A stretch of 64,000 bases of DNA from Nymphaea colorata (lineage: Eukaryota > Streptophyta > Magnoliopsida > Nymphaeales > Nymphaeaceae): the NCBI RefSeq assembly GCF_008831285.2, contig NC_045142.1, positions 5,959,501 to 6,023,500 on the forward strand, given 5' to 3'. The stretch's first letter is position 1. Every line of letters begins with the position of its first letter. The position numbers and the translations under genes were made by a program. Shown piece by piece: positions 27,342 to 39,989 of this stretch. The notes beneath the pieces are model-generated. The model was not told the origin of the DNA. It saw only the letters and a program-made list of their open reading frames with translations, and did not search any database.

Positions 27342-30300
27342 CAAGCACAAAATTCTTGCCATTTCATTTTCCTTATAATGACACTGTTTGTCCATTTGCC
27401 CGTTGTTAATACAGATATGCTTGGGGGAAGCATGTAAGCGTGTCTGATGAGCCATTCATTAGGCCCTTGTGGAGACCACATGCTTTTCTAAGAGAGGTTT
27501 TCTTTGACAGGCATAGGGAGGTGATAGCTCCGGTCAGACACTTGAGATAGGCAGAGAGAAGTGGTTGCTCAGGGACCATGTAGCTGGAACTCATGCCTGT
27601 GATGTTAGTTATGAGTAACCATATAGATGTGATCTCCATAGCCCCCAAACCAAAAATCAACATAAAGATCAAGTTTCAAATTACAGGTAGGATTTTATGA
27701 AAATGAAAGGTACAATGATTTGACTTTGCATATAAGACACTACCTAGACACAGAAAAGAGATGGCAAGTCGATTCGTATAATAAACAAAATATGGAAAAT
27801 AGTTAAGCCTGTCAATGAGTTGGCCTGTGCCTGCTTGATTTCCAATTTACTGAGAATGGTTCGTGTTTGAGCAATGTATACTGGACATGTAAACCAACAC
27901 ACAGAATAGGCAAATCAGCGAGCCCAGGCATGCACTTCCAGGCCCAGCTCTCATATTAAAACAAAATGAGCACACGAAGATAAGACTAGAACCTTATTCT
28001 CCCTTTCTACAAGAACAATGTGCAACCCACATCCACCCATTGCTTCTGCCAAATGTATTCAACTACTCCCTCTGTCTCTCTCTCATATATACACACAGAC
28101 AAACACATTGACGGAGCTCTTGAAGAGATCTGACCTGGCTACCTGGTTTTTCAGGTTTGGGTGCTTGAAATGTTTACATAGTCAGACCTAGGAATCTTGA
28201 TCCCTGATAACTACACGGACAGTAGTCACAAATACCTCCAACGTTTTGAAACTATGAAACTTTTATTACCATTTTGAAGGCCAAAATGTTGTGATATTTC
28301 TGAAATATTAAGACAAACAAAAGACATCATATTATTATCAAGGGATAACCCCAATATTTTCTGAGACCTTCAAAAAGTTCCTTAACTTGCTTTCAAAATT
28401 TTAAGCATGTCTTTTATTTCTTTTATTTTTTAAGAATGTTTTCTATGTGTTTCTTTATGTTTGGCAAGAAAAATACTAAAAGACCTTACCTTTTCTTTTT
28501 CTTTTTCTTTTTTTCATTTTTCAAGTTTAGAGATTTTTCTGATACCAAGAAGAATCACATCTTGAAAAATCTCCAAACAATAACTCGTCACAGAGCTGTC
28601 CCGTGGCCAACTATTATTAATGTGGCTTGATTAGGGCCAACCCATTTGTGCCAGATCAGACACATTAGCAGCTCCAGATTTATTATTTACCCCAAATTTG
28701 AGTCAAAGAGATGTGAAAATCCAATGATTTCTGTGTGACACATCTTGAAATGACTGAAGTTAAGCAGCCTGAAATCTTAGACACCTTTCTAGTCACTTTT
28801 GAGAACACTGAAGGAAAAATGGCAATGAAATGGAGGCCACTGAGCCATTTTATAAATTTCTTAAGAAACAGTTAAACAGAAAAAAAAAAGAAAAAGAAAA
28901 AGAGTGGTGATATGCAGAACCTGCTATCTCTCGCCGCCAGGAGGATGGTGAGTGCAGTCATCTGAGTTGCAGTTTTCCATTTCCCCAAACTACTGACCGC
29001 AACAGCCTGATATTACACTCTTTTAGTGATAGAAGTATATAACAGAAAGAACAAAAATGCCTACTAGGGTACAATTAAAAGAACCTCAACCACACTCGTA
29101 TCTTGGGAAGCTGCCCATTCCCTTACTGCTGACATGGCAATCTGCAAGTAATGATGAAGTCAAATTACCAACTCAAACGATGCAAACTGTGAGAATGGCC
29201 TGCAAGTGGAACCCAGAATGAAACTGCAATCAAATAATCTAAAAAAGGTAATGAAAAAACCAATCTTCTAGGAGTGAAACAATTCTGAAATGAAAATATA
29301 CTAGCTGTTTAGCTAAAATAAACTGCATAATTACAAGACAGCAAGGTGTCATAACTGCATTCTGGAAAGAAGTGAACAACTAAGTTTCTGGATGGCATCA
29401 AATATTATCAAGCATACCTGAAGGAATTGCTCTATTGGGAAGTGACAATCACAAAAGATTGTAATCAAACATTAAATTGGACAAAGATTTTAAAAGGAAA
29501 TGTTTTTCATCATATCAAGGAAAGAGATTTTGCAACTAGCACATACAACAGAAGTTCTTTGCCCATGATATGGAAAATGTGCCCCTCACTTTTAGTGCCT
29601 TCAACATGCGCTGGAAATACTTTGATTCATGTTTCATAAACACATATAAGACGTGCTTTCAGATGTAGGTAGCATTTCCAGCACCCTAAGGAAATTTAAG
29701 GATGATTATGTGTACTGGCGCAAGCCAGAACCAAGAAAATCATTAATAGAAGCATTGCAACCAGTTAGCAGGCAATTTAGAGGCCTAATTTGTGTGTCAA
29801 CTGGTCGCGAAATTAAAAGGTGTCCTGTTTGACCAGATCAGGTTCTTAAATACCTACTTTTTTTTTTATATATCATGGATGGAAACACATTCTTCTTAAT
29901 AACTTTTATATCAAACCACAGCAAAATATGCAACTTAAGAAATAGTCACATTACCCAGAACCATAAAGCAAAAAAAAGGGAAAGGAAAAGAACCACAAGT
30001 GACAAAGGATAAAAGTCATAAAGGATCTTCCCATTATATCAATCAAACATGATATGCAAACAAGCCACTTTTCATGCATGTATCTAGAAATTTGCAAGTT
30101 ACATCGGATAAAAATTAAGAATGACCTCTCTGCCAATTATGATAATTGAAGGTACTGTTAGCAACCATGGCACATGTCCAAATAATGCAACCTCCAGAGG
30201 CCTGGAGCATAACAACACCAATGTTGTGGCCACCATAAGCTGCATTAATGGTCACAAATATATCATTCATTAAACATTCAGAGAATAATTGTAATAAGAC

Positions 30301-31301
30301 ATTAAAGTGGCATTAAGTTCAACTGCAACAGAAAGAATATGATATGAGAATAGTTGAATAGAGAGTTACCTTGTCAGCAACAGGATCCAAAAATGCACCA
30401 AAAGCAGTGCCCAGCTTCATCTGACGTTGATTCCCATAGAAAAATAAAAGATATTGAAGCACAACATTATTTCACAAGCCAATTCTCCAAACAAAACCTC
30501 TAACATAAAATGTCTAACAGTCAGCATACTTTTCTGGCAAGATAACCATCAAGCCAATCTGTGGCTGCTGCTGCAAGAAAGATGCCAGTTGTTGCTGTGC
30601 TTGCCCACCAACGATCAAGATAAAATGCTAGTGAGAAAAATAAACATGTCAGCTACATCCACTCTATAAAAAAGTATATAAAAAGAATAAAACAATCAAA
30701 TGCAAAGGAAGCATATACAGAACGACAGAAATGCTAGACTTTCTGCACAGGCTTCATTATGCTCCATGGATCTTCTCTTTCTGCTTTCTTATCCTGGAAG
30801 CTTTATAAACCTTAACCCTTTTACACTTCTTAGGAAGTGGAGAAGAAAAGCTGGAAGTTCACAATATGGTAATTCCAAAGCATTACCATAAAGCCTGTGT
30901 CTTAAGAGTTTCATACTACAAATTGGAATGCTAAAGGAGATAACTTTGCTAAGTCATTCTTTGCAAATGATTATGAGAAGACTATTTATGGTCCAAAACG
31001 TGAGACATACAAAATACTCAGATTCACCTTTTCCCTTCATCCCTGTTTCTATTCAACTACTTTTGTTCCTAAAGAAGAAGGCAAACATGATATTTTGGGG
31101 AAAAAAAGTCCCAAACGATGATGTTGCACTTTTATGATGGCTTGTTGCATTTCCTTGAGACATGTTCTGTCATACACTGTTTGTTTTATATGCCTTCAGT
31201 TTCATTTTTTCATCACTGTTGTTATATTTTTCCCCTTTACTTGTAGAAAAATATACATGATATACACATGAAAGTAGCAATTGTGCTCTCTCTCTCTCTC
31301 T

Positions 31302-31344
<43 letters not shown>

Positions 31345-34300
31345 CCATGTTGACTAATCGTTTTGGTTTAAACATTCTTATGTTTAATGCTTCTATGTGC
31401 TTAATGTAAGTGTGTTAGACATTCCTTTCATTACAATTGTGAAAAATAGTTTTTAGCTTATTTACTTAGCATGACAAACTTTTGTTGACTTTATGCTAGG
31501 AAGTTATTCAAATATGTTGTACAGTTGCGACACTAAAGATTTTAATGTCGCAATGAAGTTGGACATGCCTGCAAGAACAAAGTAGCCGCTCGTGTATAGC
31601 CAACTCATTCATGGGGAGGGATAGTGAACCGAGGGGATTTTCTTACCATATCTGGATATAAAAGATTCTTTCTTCCTCACGAGCAGTGCTCATGGGAGTG
31701 GGTATATCTAACATGATTGACTCGGTCCTACCAACCCCATGACAAGCTAGGGAGTTGTTACCCAGGAGGGACATGGGGACGTAAAAATGTATTATCTTAG
31801 TATTAGTTAGTGATCCCAGCTCAGTGAGTCCTTTCTTCTGTGATGAACTGCCCAATATCCCTTTCTCTTCCAAAAATTTTTACGAACATGCTTTTTTGAT
31901 ATAGAAGTACGTTTTCTTGGAATCACCATGCAAAAATGAACTTTTCTAAGTTGAATGTGAAAGACCTAATTCTTCTTCTGATGATTGATTTAACCTCTGA
32001 TCAAAAAGATACACCTTGGTTATATTTCATCTCTTCCACAAGTTTAGCAATTAGCATAACCACCCTCTTGTTCCGATGGAGAGAAGAAAGTAATCATGTC
32101 GATGTAATAATGATAGTTTGAATGATAGTAATAGAAGAAGAAGGGATTAATATGGATGATGAAAATGAGACAGCAAATGCTTTCCACATTAAACCTTGTG
32201 TAGAGGGGACGAATTTAGTTCCAAATATTGACAGTGAATATATATGTCATATGTTGGAATGAATTTTGCCACTAACGAAAAGAGATGACTACTACAATAC
32301 ATATGCAGGACTAAGTGATTCTGAAAAATGTATATGTTACTATAAGAGGAAGTGAAGAATTATCTACTATAAACATTTTTCGTATTAAAAAAATGATTTT
32401 TAAGAAACAAAAGGGTAGTAAAGTAAAATAATATGCAAATACCAGATGTAGTTGCAAGGCATGGATGCCCGCCTAACTGGATTTAAATAAGAATAAGTGT
32501 TGTTTGAATGGTAATGAATAAGTAGACATAGTTACTTGCACTTTCTGTCAAAAATCATTTTCACAAGTCAATGAAGAAGATAACACTCCTCAAAAAAACA
32601 TAGTGGATACTATGGTCGAATTTGCAATAAAATCATCGAAAGCCATGGATGTTTTACAAATGAGGCTAACGGAAGGGAACATGAGGCATTCAGTAAGTCA
32701 TAATTATAAAGCATCTCTAATAAGACAAATAGTTACTATGAAAAAGATTGCTAAACTACAAGAAAAAAGGGATGAGAACCCAGATTTCTATTTTGAAGTT
32801 CAAGTTGATAAGATCTTGACAAGTAGAAAATTGTTTTTAAGCAGATGTAATAGCATGTCAAAATTTTTGTTATTTTGAAGACCTAGTATCATACAATATA
32901 TAAGAGATAAATATCATATGAATTTACTTCATTTACTGGTATAAATCCTCATGCGCAAAATATAAGTTTTTGTTGTGCACAACCTTGGCAATTTGGTTTA
33001 ATGGTTTTGTGAAACGATTTGTTTTACAGTTCCTCAGTCTTCATTACTGTTGCAGATGTGCGTCGTTCATGGACCGGCATTGCAACTATGTTTGTTGATC
33101 CTTTTATCTTCAATCTTCATGTTTTTGTATATGTTCTAACAGCTTATCAAAGACACCCAATGCATAGTCATAACATGTATCATTTGTCAATGTTTCATGA
33201 ACGCACATATTTGCCTCAAACTAAAGAAAATTCTTCTTTATAAATGAAGAAGTTTGCAACTGACAATGTGTGGAAAGTTGAAGAAGACTTTCCAACACCT
33301 TGCTTGACATATCTCATCCACAAATTAAAGGCAATTTTCTTTACATGTTTTGCATTCAATAGTATAGCATATGACAGCAAACAACACCCACTGATTCCTA
33401 TAATTTGCACTGACACCTAATATCGCTTATTGCAATAATCAAATGACATTATGTATTCTTACAAACTCCATCTATACCAACTATCTTCCTTGAATTGCTT
33501 AATATTATATTTCTCTCAACTCACCTGCAGATTCTCTAAGCATGTGTGTGCAACTTAAGCAGGCCAAAAAAATTCTTGTCCTTCTTATTCTGTCAATGCC
33601 TACCCACTGTCTTTTCATATTTAATAACAAAGTCACTCAAATATGTATGTGAATTGACCCAATTCTTAAAAATTAAAATAATTATTCATACTTTCACTTT
33701 ATTAAGTTGTAAACATTCTTATCATGAAAGTATCATTGGAATATAGCTTAGCGCATGTGGGCTTTTCCTTTCCATAAGTTTGTTGTTCATTTGATAGTTT
33801 CTAAATGGGGATATGAACTGATCACTTCCTTCCATTTATTTTCAAATTCTTTAATTATCACTAGCTTGAAAAACCACACATCCCACAAGTGTCTAAAATG
33901 CTGATTGTGATTGATAGCTTGCCAACATATATTGGCAATCTTGTAAAAATGTGTTAATGCAACACGTACATACCATAATTAGAAAAACTTCTTCTATTGT
34001 TGCTCTCACTGCAAGAACTTGATCAGTTAAAACTTAAAAATGACTTTCAAACTTGACCACCCATATAATGCAACCCATTTTTGAAAGAGCCAGTTAACCA
34101 TTTTTTTCTTTTGACTATGCATCCCTTTCTTCTATGTTGATTTACATTTTACACCAATAAATAAAGGAAATGGCATGTAATATTTATTTCTCTTATATGT
34201 TGTATCAACATCATCTCTCTAAAAATAACAATAATCTTGATGGGCTATTGTATCTGCCTAAAAAGAATTTTCCATTTGTCAACATCTTCTTTGAAAGTAG

Positions 34301-35808
34301 TTTAGCATTATCTGACAATCTTTTTTGCAGTAAGCCAATAACTATTTGCTTTTCTTGTGTATAATTGTTGTTTACATCTATGACCTTCGATGGTTTTATC
34401 CTTTTATTTCATTTTGCTAGCATCATGTGCAAAAACATCTTCTTCATGGACATGAAAAATTATTGTTAGTAGAGAATGCAAGTATTGATTGTGTGCATAT
34501 AGAATATTATGCACATGCCACTTATTTGAATATAGTTCAATGGACATCCTTGCCTTGCAATCATACCTAATACTCTATACTTGCATATTTCTTTCTTTCA
34601 CTGCCTTTTTGTTTCTTAAAGTCATTTTACTTGCGTGAAAATTATTTATAGTAGATAACCTCTTGCTCTCTTTTAGAGTCGTACGTACATGTATCAAAAT
34701 CAACTAGCTATACATACGCATTATATGTTTTCTTGCCACTGACAAAATCTGTTCTAACATATAGCATATAGTCATTATCAGCATTTGAAATTAAATTTGT
34801 CCCCTTAATACAAGGTTCAATGTTGGAAGCATCTATCGTTTTATTTCTTTGTCCACAATCATGGTATTTCTTTTGAATTACCCAAAGACAGCAAAGAAAG
34901 CAGTAGCCAATCTTCCAATTGCTTCTCTGTTGCCAATTACATGAACCGCCTATATGATGTTCTACTTGCTGAACATCACCTTGTCCATTCCTCTCACAAC
35001 TTAAACAGCACAAGCAGGCTACCCTTGTTTTGATCTAATAATAAAGCCTTTTCATCATCAATGCAAGGAATACAATCCGTAGACGAAAACAAGAAACCCC
35101 AAAAACCATATCAATAGAAAAAAGAGTTTGCATTCCCAAGCGAGACCAGAATCTTCACAAACCTCTTACGTCACAAGAACAAAGATCCAAACACACAACC
35201 CAATCAGATAAAAATCCAAAGCAATGACCGGAACTTCCACAGACCCTCATTCTCGTGCCCTGTCGAGAACAACCGAACACAAGCTAAAAATGGAGCCCCA
35301 GAGACACGTTCCACCAATCAATTTCTGCAATGTCAGAAACGACAAACCGAAGAACAACCCAAAAAAAACAGACAGACAGAGAAGAGAACACCGCACCTGC
35401 AACGAGGAGCGGCACCGCAGCAACCCGGCCGAGAGTGAGGATTGTAGGGAGAGTGAGCAACCGAGAACTACCCCCCTGAATCTGCCGATCCTCATCGTCC
35501 TTCTTGTCCCGCGCAGACATGGCGGATGCGAATCTCGGGATGGGCGGCCGCTGAGCCCGCAGGCAATAGCCGCCACGTGGAGAGGATAAAAGCCGGGGTT
35601 GCCTAGTGGCAGCGTCGCCCCTACGAGTGGAGAAGCAACAAAAGCCGCTCCTCGGGAGGAGGACGAGGCGACAGGTACCGCTGCTATTTATAGCAGATAA
35701 CGAGGAAGAAGAAGAGGACGAGGCAGAGGAAAGACCCCATGAACATCTCCCGCTATTTATAGAGAATGATAGCGCCTTGGCGACGCCCGCTGCCTTCATC
35801 AGCATCAT
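26747..35808 (-). CDS. PGP1: Phosphatidylglycerophosphate synthase (PGP1-like)
   Basis: Seven exons read 35808-35397, 30627-30530, 30420-30370, 30239-30126, 29141-29085, 29006-28921 and 26867-26747; all phases agree, giving about 312 aa (Arabidopsis PGP1 is about 296). The enzyme makes phosphatidylglycerophosphate from CDP-diacylglycerol and glycerol-3-phosphate, the committed step to phosphatidylglycerol and cardiolipin in plastids and mitochondria. The signature D-G-X2-A-R-X8-G-X3-D-X3-D is complete (D164, G165, A168, R169, G178, D182, D186). The core also has [53 protein letters not shown] and [11 protein letters not shown], and several hydrophobic spans fit an integral membrane protein. 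The first ~95 residues are rich in Ser, Arg and Ala with few acids, as in an organellar transit peptide. The first of two adjacent ATGs was taken as start; M97 is a possible internal start. Intron 1 is 4769 bases and intron 6 is 2053. Confidence 0.93.
27285..27340. repeat. (GT)n(AT)n microsatellite in PGP1 intron 6
   Basis: GT repeats (about 27289-27308) pass into AT repeats (about 27309-27337). Located in the last intron of PGP1. Confidence 0.9.
31283..31340. repeat. (CT)n(AT)n microsatellite in PGP1 intron 1
   Basis: CT repeats (about 31286-31300) pass into AT repeats (about 31305-31339). Confidence 0.9.
32120..33250 (+). pseudogene. FAR1/MULE transposase relic, copy A
   Basis: Broken plus-strand frames inside PGP1 intron 1. 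An N-terminal piece (about 32185-32270) reads [20 protein letters not shown] cysteine piece near 32445-32475 (CSCKAWMPA) is like the FAR1 DNA-binding domain. A frame at 32603-32878 contains [18 protein letters not shown], matching the ENP-F-Q-D stretch that precedes the MULE transposase core in FAR1/FHY3-related proteins. A further frame at 33019-33243 is probably part of the same relic. Internal stops and frameshifts make it non-functional. It lies antisense to PGP1. Confidence 0.6.
33440..35013 (-). pseudogene. FAR1/MULE transposase relic, copy B
   Basis: Minus-strand fragments in the order expected for the family. Near 34770-34830 [19 protein letters not shown] is clearly homologous to the N-terminal piece of copy A. 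Near 33985-34040 [15 protein letters not shown] matches the TDQ segment of MULE transposases. Near 33850-33960 is a [10 protein letters not shown] piece. Near 33560-33640 [11 protein letters not shown] matches the F-V-YE segment after the catalytic core. Stops and frameshifts interrupt every part. Copies A and B converge at about 33.3-33.4 kb. Confidence 0.6.
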
Positions 35809-36069
35809 CACTCTCTCTCTCTCCCTCTGTGTGTGTGTGTGTGTGTCTCCTGTGAGCGTGGTGGACTGGAAACTAAGCCATGGCCGATTCAGATGGAAAG
35901 AAGGTACGAGGTGTAGAAGGAGGGAGAAGACGAGACAGAGAAGGAAGGAATATCCGCAATCGGAGGTGCCCCTGTCTCTGCCCAGTGGAGAACGGATCCA
36001 GTGCAACGTAAGTGGACGCAACGGAGCGCGAATCTGAAACTTTTTGATATACTTTATGGAAAGCCACAA
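35809..36069 (-). promoter_or_regulatory. PGP1 upstream leader/promoter region
   Basis: Directly upstream of the ATG is a (CT)n(GT)n tract (35811-35846; GA/CA-rich on the coding strand), typical of plant 5' leaders, followed by GA-rich sequence. Long frames through here on either strand are extensions or antisense shadows of exon 1. No TATA box could be assigned. Confidence 0.35.
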
Positions 36070-36169
36070 AGCGTTTACTTATTTATGATGAACCATTCGA
36101 TGTTTAAGAAATTACAATTCACCGCAAATTAGTTGAAATAATTTATAGAAAGGAACATAAGGATGTCAA

Positions 36170-37095
36170 CAGATCGAATCAAACATAACCTAATTGTATT
36201 CGTTTTTTTGATATTTACATATTTTTTATTTGAATTTGGATTCGAATACGAACAAAAGAAGGGTCATATCTAAATCTAAATTTTGAAATCGAGTTTCATC
36301 ATTTGAATCTAGTTTTTGCAATCATACCTAAATCCAAATTTTGGTTGATTTTCAAAATCTAAAAGTATTAGATATAAGATATATATTTAAAACTAAATCC
36401 AATTTAAATCTGAATCCGATCAGATATTTACGTAAATTTTGAATTTGAGCTAGTGTAATTTCTTAGATATGAATCTATCCTATATTAATTTTTTTCTATA
36501 CTTGAATTGCTTAAAATCGAATATACATTTAACTGGATCCATCTTTTGGATATTCGGATTCGAATACGAACAAAGAAATGTCATATCTAAATCCAAATCT
36601 TAAATCTGGTTTTACAATCTGGATCCGATTTTACATTCATATCTGAATCTGAATTTGAATACTTTGAACCAAATTTGACTGATTTTCAAAATGTAAGAGT
36701 ATTGGATGTACAATATTTATTTTAAACTAAATCTGATCCAAATCTAAATCCAAATCTGTTCGAATATTTATGTATATCCGAATGCAAATCTGATCGGATG
36801 TTATTTCTTCAATCCGAATCTGGTTGTTAAATTTTTTTTTTTCATATCCAATCTTTTCAAAATGGTTAAATCTATTTGTCTATTTATGCATATCCGAATG
36901 CAAATCTGATAGGATGTCATTTATTCAATCCGAATCTGGTTGTTAATTTTTCTTTTTTCATATCCAATCTTTTCAAAATGATTCGGCCAGATATCCAATC
37001 CAAATTAGATATATGAACATCCTACCTATGTGAGAAATTTTTCTTGGCATGCTATGGAGAAGAAGCAGTATGCCCTCATGGGGGCTTTGCTTTTC

Positions 37096-37131
<36 letters not shown>

Positions 37132-37770
37132 CATTTAGCCTATATAAAAAAAATTATTTTGGCCCCTGTTAAAAGTTTGAAACCCTAATTTGGATACACA
37201 AGAGCCCCATAAAAATCTGCTCATGCATTTTTCAAGCTTCATAACAATTTTTTTTTTTTTTGTAATTTAAAGGACATCATCCATTAGGCGCACATGGAGC
37301 TGAGTAGCCTTTCAAATAGATAGCTTACACCAACCAAACTACTTCAAAAAAGTAGGATATGAAAAAAAAAATGGCATCCAATTAAGAAATTGGATCAGAT
37401 AGGATTTGAGTTCAAATGACATGTGACTGCACTCAGACATGGTTTTAAATGAATATCTAATAGTATTTGGATTTGGATTTGGATTCCGATCTAAATTCGG
37501 ATTCAGTTTTAATTGAATATCGTATAATTTCAAAAGTCGGTTGTTAACATATAGTGCAGTTTGGATTTGGTTGCGTATTTGAAAGTCGTATTTGGATTCA
37601 AATGTGAATTTAAAAGTGGGATTTAGGTTCCAATTCGAATTTACAGGTAGGATGATGACAATATTAGGATTGTGAATTTAAAAGTCATTTGTATTGGAGT
37701 CCAAATATGCTATAATTCAAATCCGATCCCTTGACATCCCTAACCATAAAACTTATTTTGGCTGATGCTC
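36170..37770. repeat. Degenerate GAATCC/ATCTGAAT repeat field
   Basis: Dense imperfect repeats of GGATTCGAATACGAACAAA, AATCCAAATCTG and ATCCGAATGCAAATCTGAT. Two larger units are visible: about 36170-36480 resembles 36530-36780, and a ~118-base unit (about 36770-36870 and 36885-36985) is a clean tandem pair. The pattern recurs weakly at 48870-49090. No coding capacity; (AT)n at about 37100-37128. Confidence 0.65.
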
Positions 37771-38029
37771 AACATTTGCTCCCTTATTTCTTCAATGCAT
37801 CCCTTGACTAGAGGAGATTTGTTGTTTCAGTTTGTCCTTGACCCAAAAAACCTCCTGGTTTGAGTCCAACTTTTTCATGAATCACAATACTACACGACCA
37901 AGCATTAGCGGAGCCAGAAATTTTTTCTGGTGGTGGCACTCATTCAATACCTTTAATTTCGTTGGGACGATTACATGTATAACAATTAAATATATCAAAA
38001 CATTAACAAATATATTAAATTAATTTTGT

Positions 38030-38185
38030 GAGGCTGGTGTGAGCAACGCTTGCGTGAGCGGGAGGCTATTCTGCAGAGTGAAGGCCGAACCCTCACTTCT
38101 TTCCCCTTAGGATCTAGGGTTGCTTTTGGTGCCTTAGAAGACGTTCTTATTATGCTTCAACTTGCATACCAGTGTCTTCTTTTAA
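38030..38185 (-). mobile_element. SINE-like copy, 3' part
   Basis: GTGAGCGGGAGG, GCAGAGTGAAGGCCGAACCC, GGTTGCTTTTGGTGCC and CTTCAACTTGCATACCAGTGTC are the reverse complement of the tail of the 17.2-kb element and resemble the 1.1- and 25.4-kb copies. The pol III head is not visible. Confidence 0.45.
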
Positions 38186-38700
38186 TAGACTATAAGATAA
38201 GAGATACATCACACACTGCAATAATAATAGTATGCACGTGAGCGAGGATAATGTATTCTAAACCCAAACCATTCCAAAAAGTTAGTATTCAAAGGAACCA
38301 ATTGAACATATAATAAATTATCAATTAAGACTTGTACCAAAAGAATATTATTTTTGGAGGATTATTTTTTTACAAGAATATATTAAATTTTGCTTTTTTA
38401 AGAAAATTATTATATAATTATATTAGACATCACCAAAGGTGTGGGCATTGTTTAGACAGTATTTATAGCTCCAATCAGTTTTTGTATCATAGACAAAAGA
38501 GACATGTTTCATATGGTTGTTGGGGCATGGTGACAAATATCTGAATAGTGTTCTAAATTATTTATTTTATCTTATAATTGTCTGAAAATTTTATGATAAA
38601 CAATTTGATTTCAGAAAATAATTATAAGTTGGTTTTCATTTCCAAACTACACATAATTTGATGAGCCCAACGCTAAAAAAGAAAGCATGACTAAAGGTGT

Positions 38701-38702
<2 letters not shown>

Positions 38703-38772
<70 letters not shown>

Positions 38773-39955
38773 TAGAGAGAGAGAGAGAGAGAGAGAGAGA
38801 AATTGGTAAAACCAAACACTTAGGTTAGGGATAAAAACATGACCTTTTAATTTTTTGTCAAAATTTTATTTTAAATAAAATATAAACATTCTAATATATT
38901 TATAAAAACTATTTTGATACAAAGCATGCTTTGAATCAAGTTATTTTTATGAAAATTGTTGATTTTTCTGCTATCAAAATATTGATGCTATGAGAATCAT
39001 TATTTTTTGCTTATTATAAAAACACTATTAAAACCCAAAAAATTATCAATTTAATACATATTTTGCAACAACCTGTCCTTAAGATCATACTGGTCAAGTT
39101 AGATTAAAAAACAAAATACTTTAGATATTATATTTAGCAGGTTTGTCCCTGACCTATTTGTCTGGTTTCTACCATATAAATATATGTGTGTGTAGAAAAC
39201 ATGACATCAAAATATTTCAAATGTCTCAACTAAATTTTGATGGCATTAAGTCTTTCATCCTTCTATTTTTACCACAGTTCATTAATGTGTTGGATTAGTT
39301 CCTGCATATCTATGTCCTTATAATTCCTACTTCTTTATCGATTGACGAGAACACAGCTTGTGATAATTCAATTGTTAAAGGTGGCTATTTTCATGCCTGA
39401 TGTGTTCGAACAATTCTTTGTCAAAATTTGGTAAATAATATCTATTCAAACCAAGGTACGATTGTACAACTAATAAAAAAATGGATGCATTTATATGCTT
39501 AAATTAAGTCAAAATCATGTCAAAGCATGCTTTTTAAATACGCAACTTTATCTTGTATATAAATTATTTGAGACCTACTTACCAACCCTAATAATATAGG
39601 CGTTCATCAATATATATATATATAGTGATTAATAAAAACATGACACTTTAAATATGATATTTAAATTGTTCTCTTTTTTAAAAAAAATCTAACCTTACCA
39701 ATATGATCTTAAGGATAGATTGATGCAAAATATATGTTTAATTAATCAGTTTTTTATTTTTACTAGTATTTTTGTAATAAGCAAAAATGAATGGCTGTCA
39801 TAGCATCAACATTTCTCATAAAAACAACTTGATTCAAGGCATATTTTAAATCAAAATATTTTCCTAAATATATTGGGATGTTTATATTTTGTTTAAAATA
39901 ATTTTTTAGCAAAAAATTAAAGGGTTTGGTTTTTATCCTTAACCTAAGTATGTGG

Positions 39956-39988
<33 letters not shown>
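38703..39988. mobile_element. Foldback element with ~0.3-kb inverted arms in (TA)n
   Basis: The left arm (about 38810-39140) and right arm (about 39640-39957) are inverted copies. Both hold CTTAGGTTA-GGATAAAAAC, TATAAACAT-C-AATATATTTA, CTTGAATCAAG, TTTTTGCTTATTA and CCTTAAGATCATA, read in opposite orientation. About 500 bases between the arms have no coding capacity. The unit is bordered by (AT)n(AG)n (38703-38805) on the left and (AT)n (39957-39988) on the right. The structure fits a non-autonomous foldback or long-TIR MULE-like element. Confidence 0.7.

Positions 39989-39989
<1 letters not shown>

Noticed and set aside
35606-36037. 143-codon plus-strand frame near 35.6-36.0 kb
   Set aside because: It lies antisense over PGP1 exon 1 and leader; the minus-strand reading is confirmed by downstream exons of the family.
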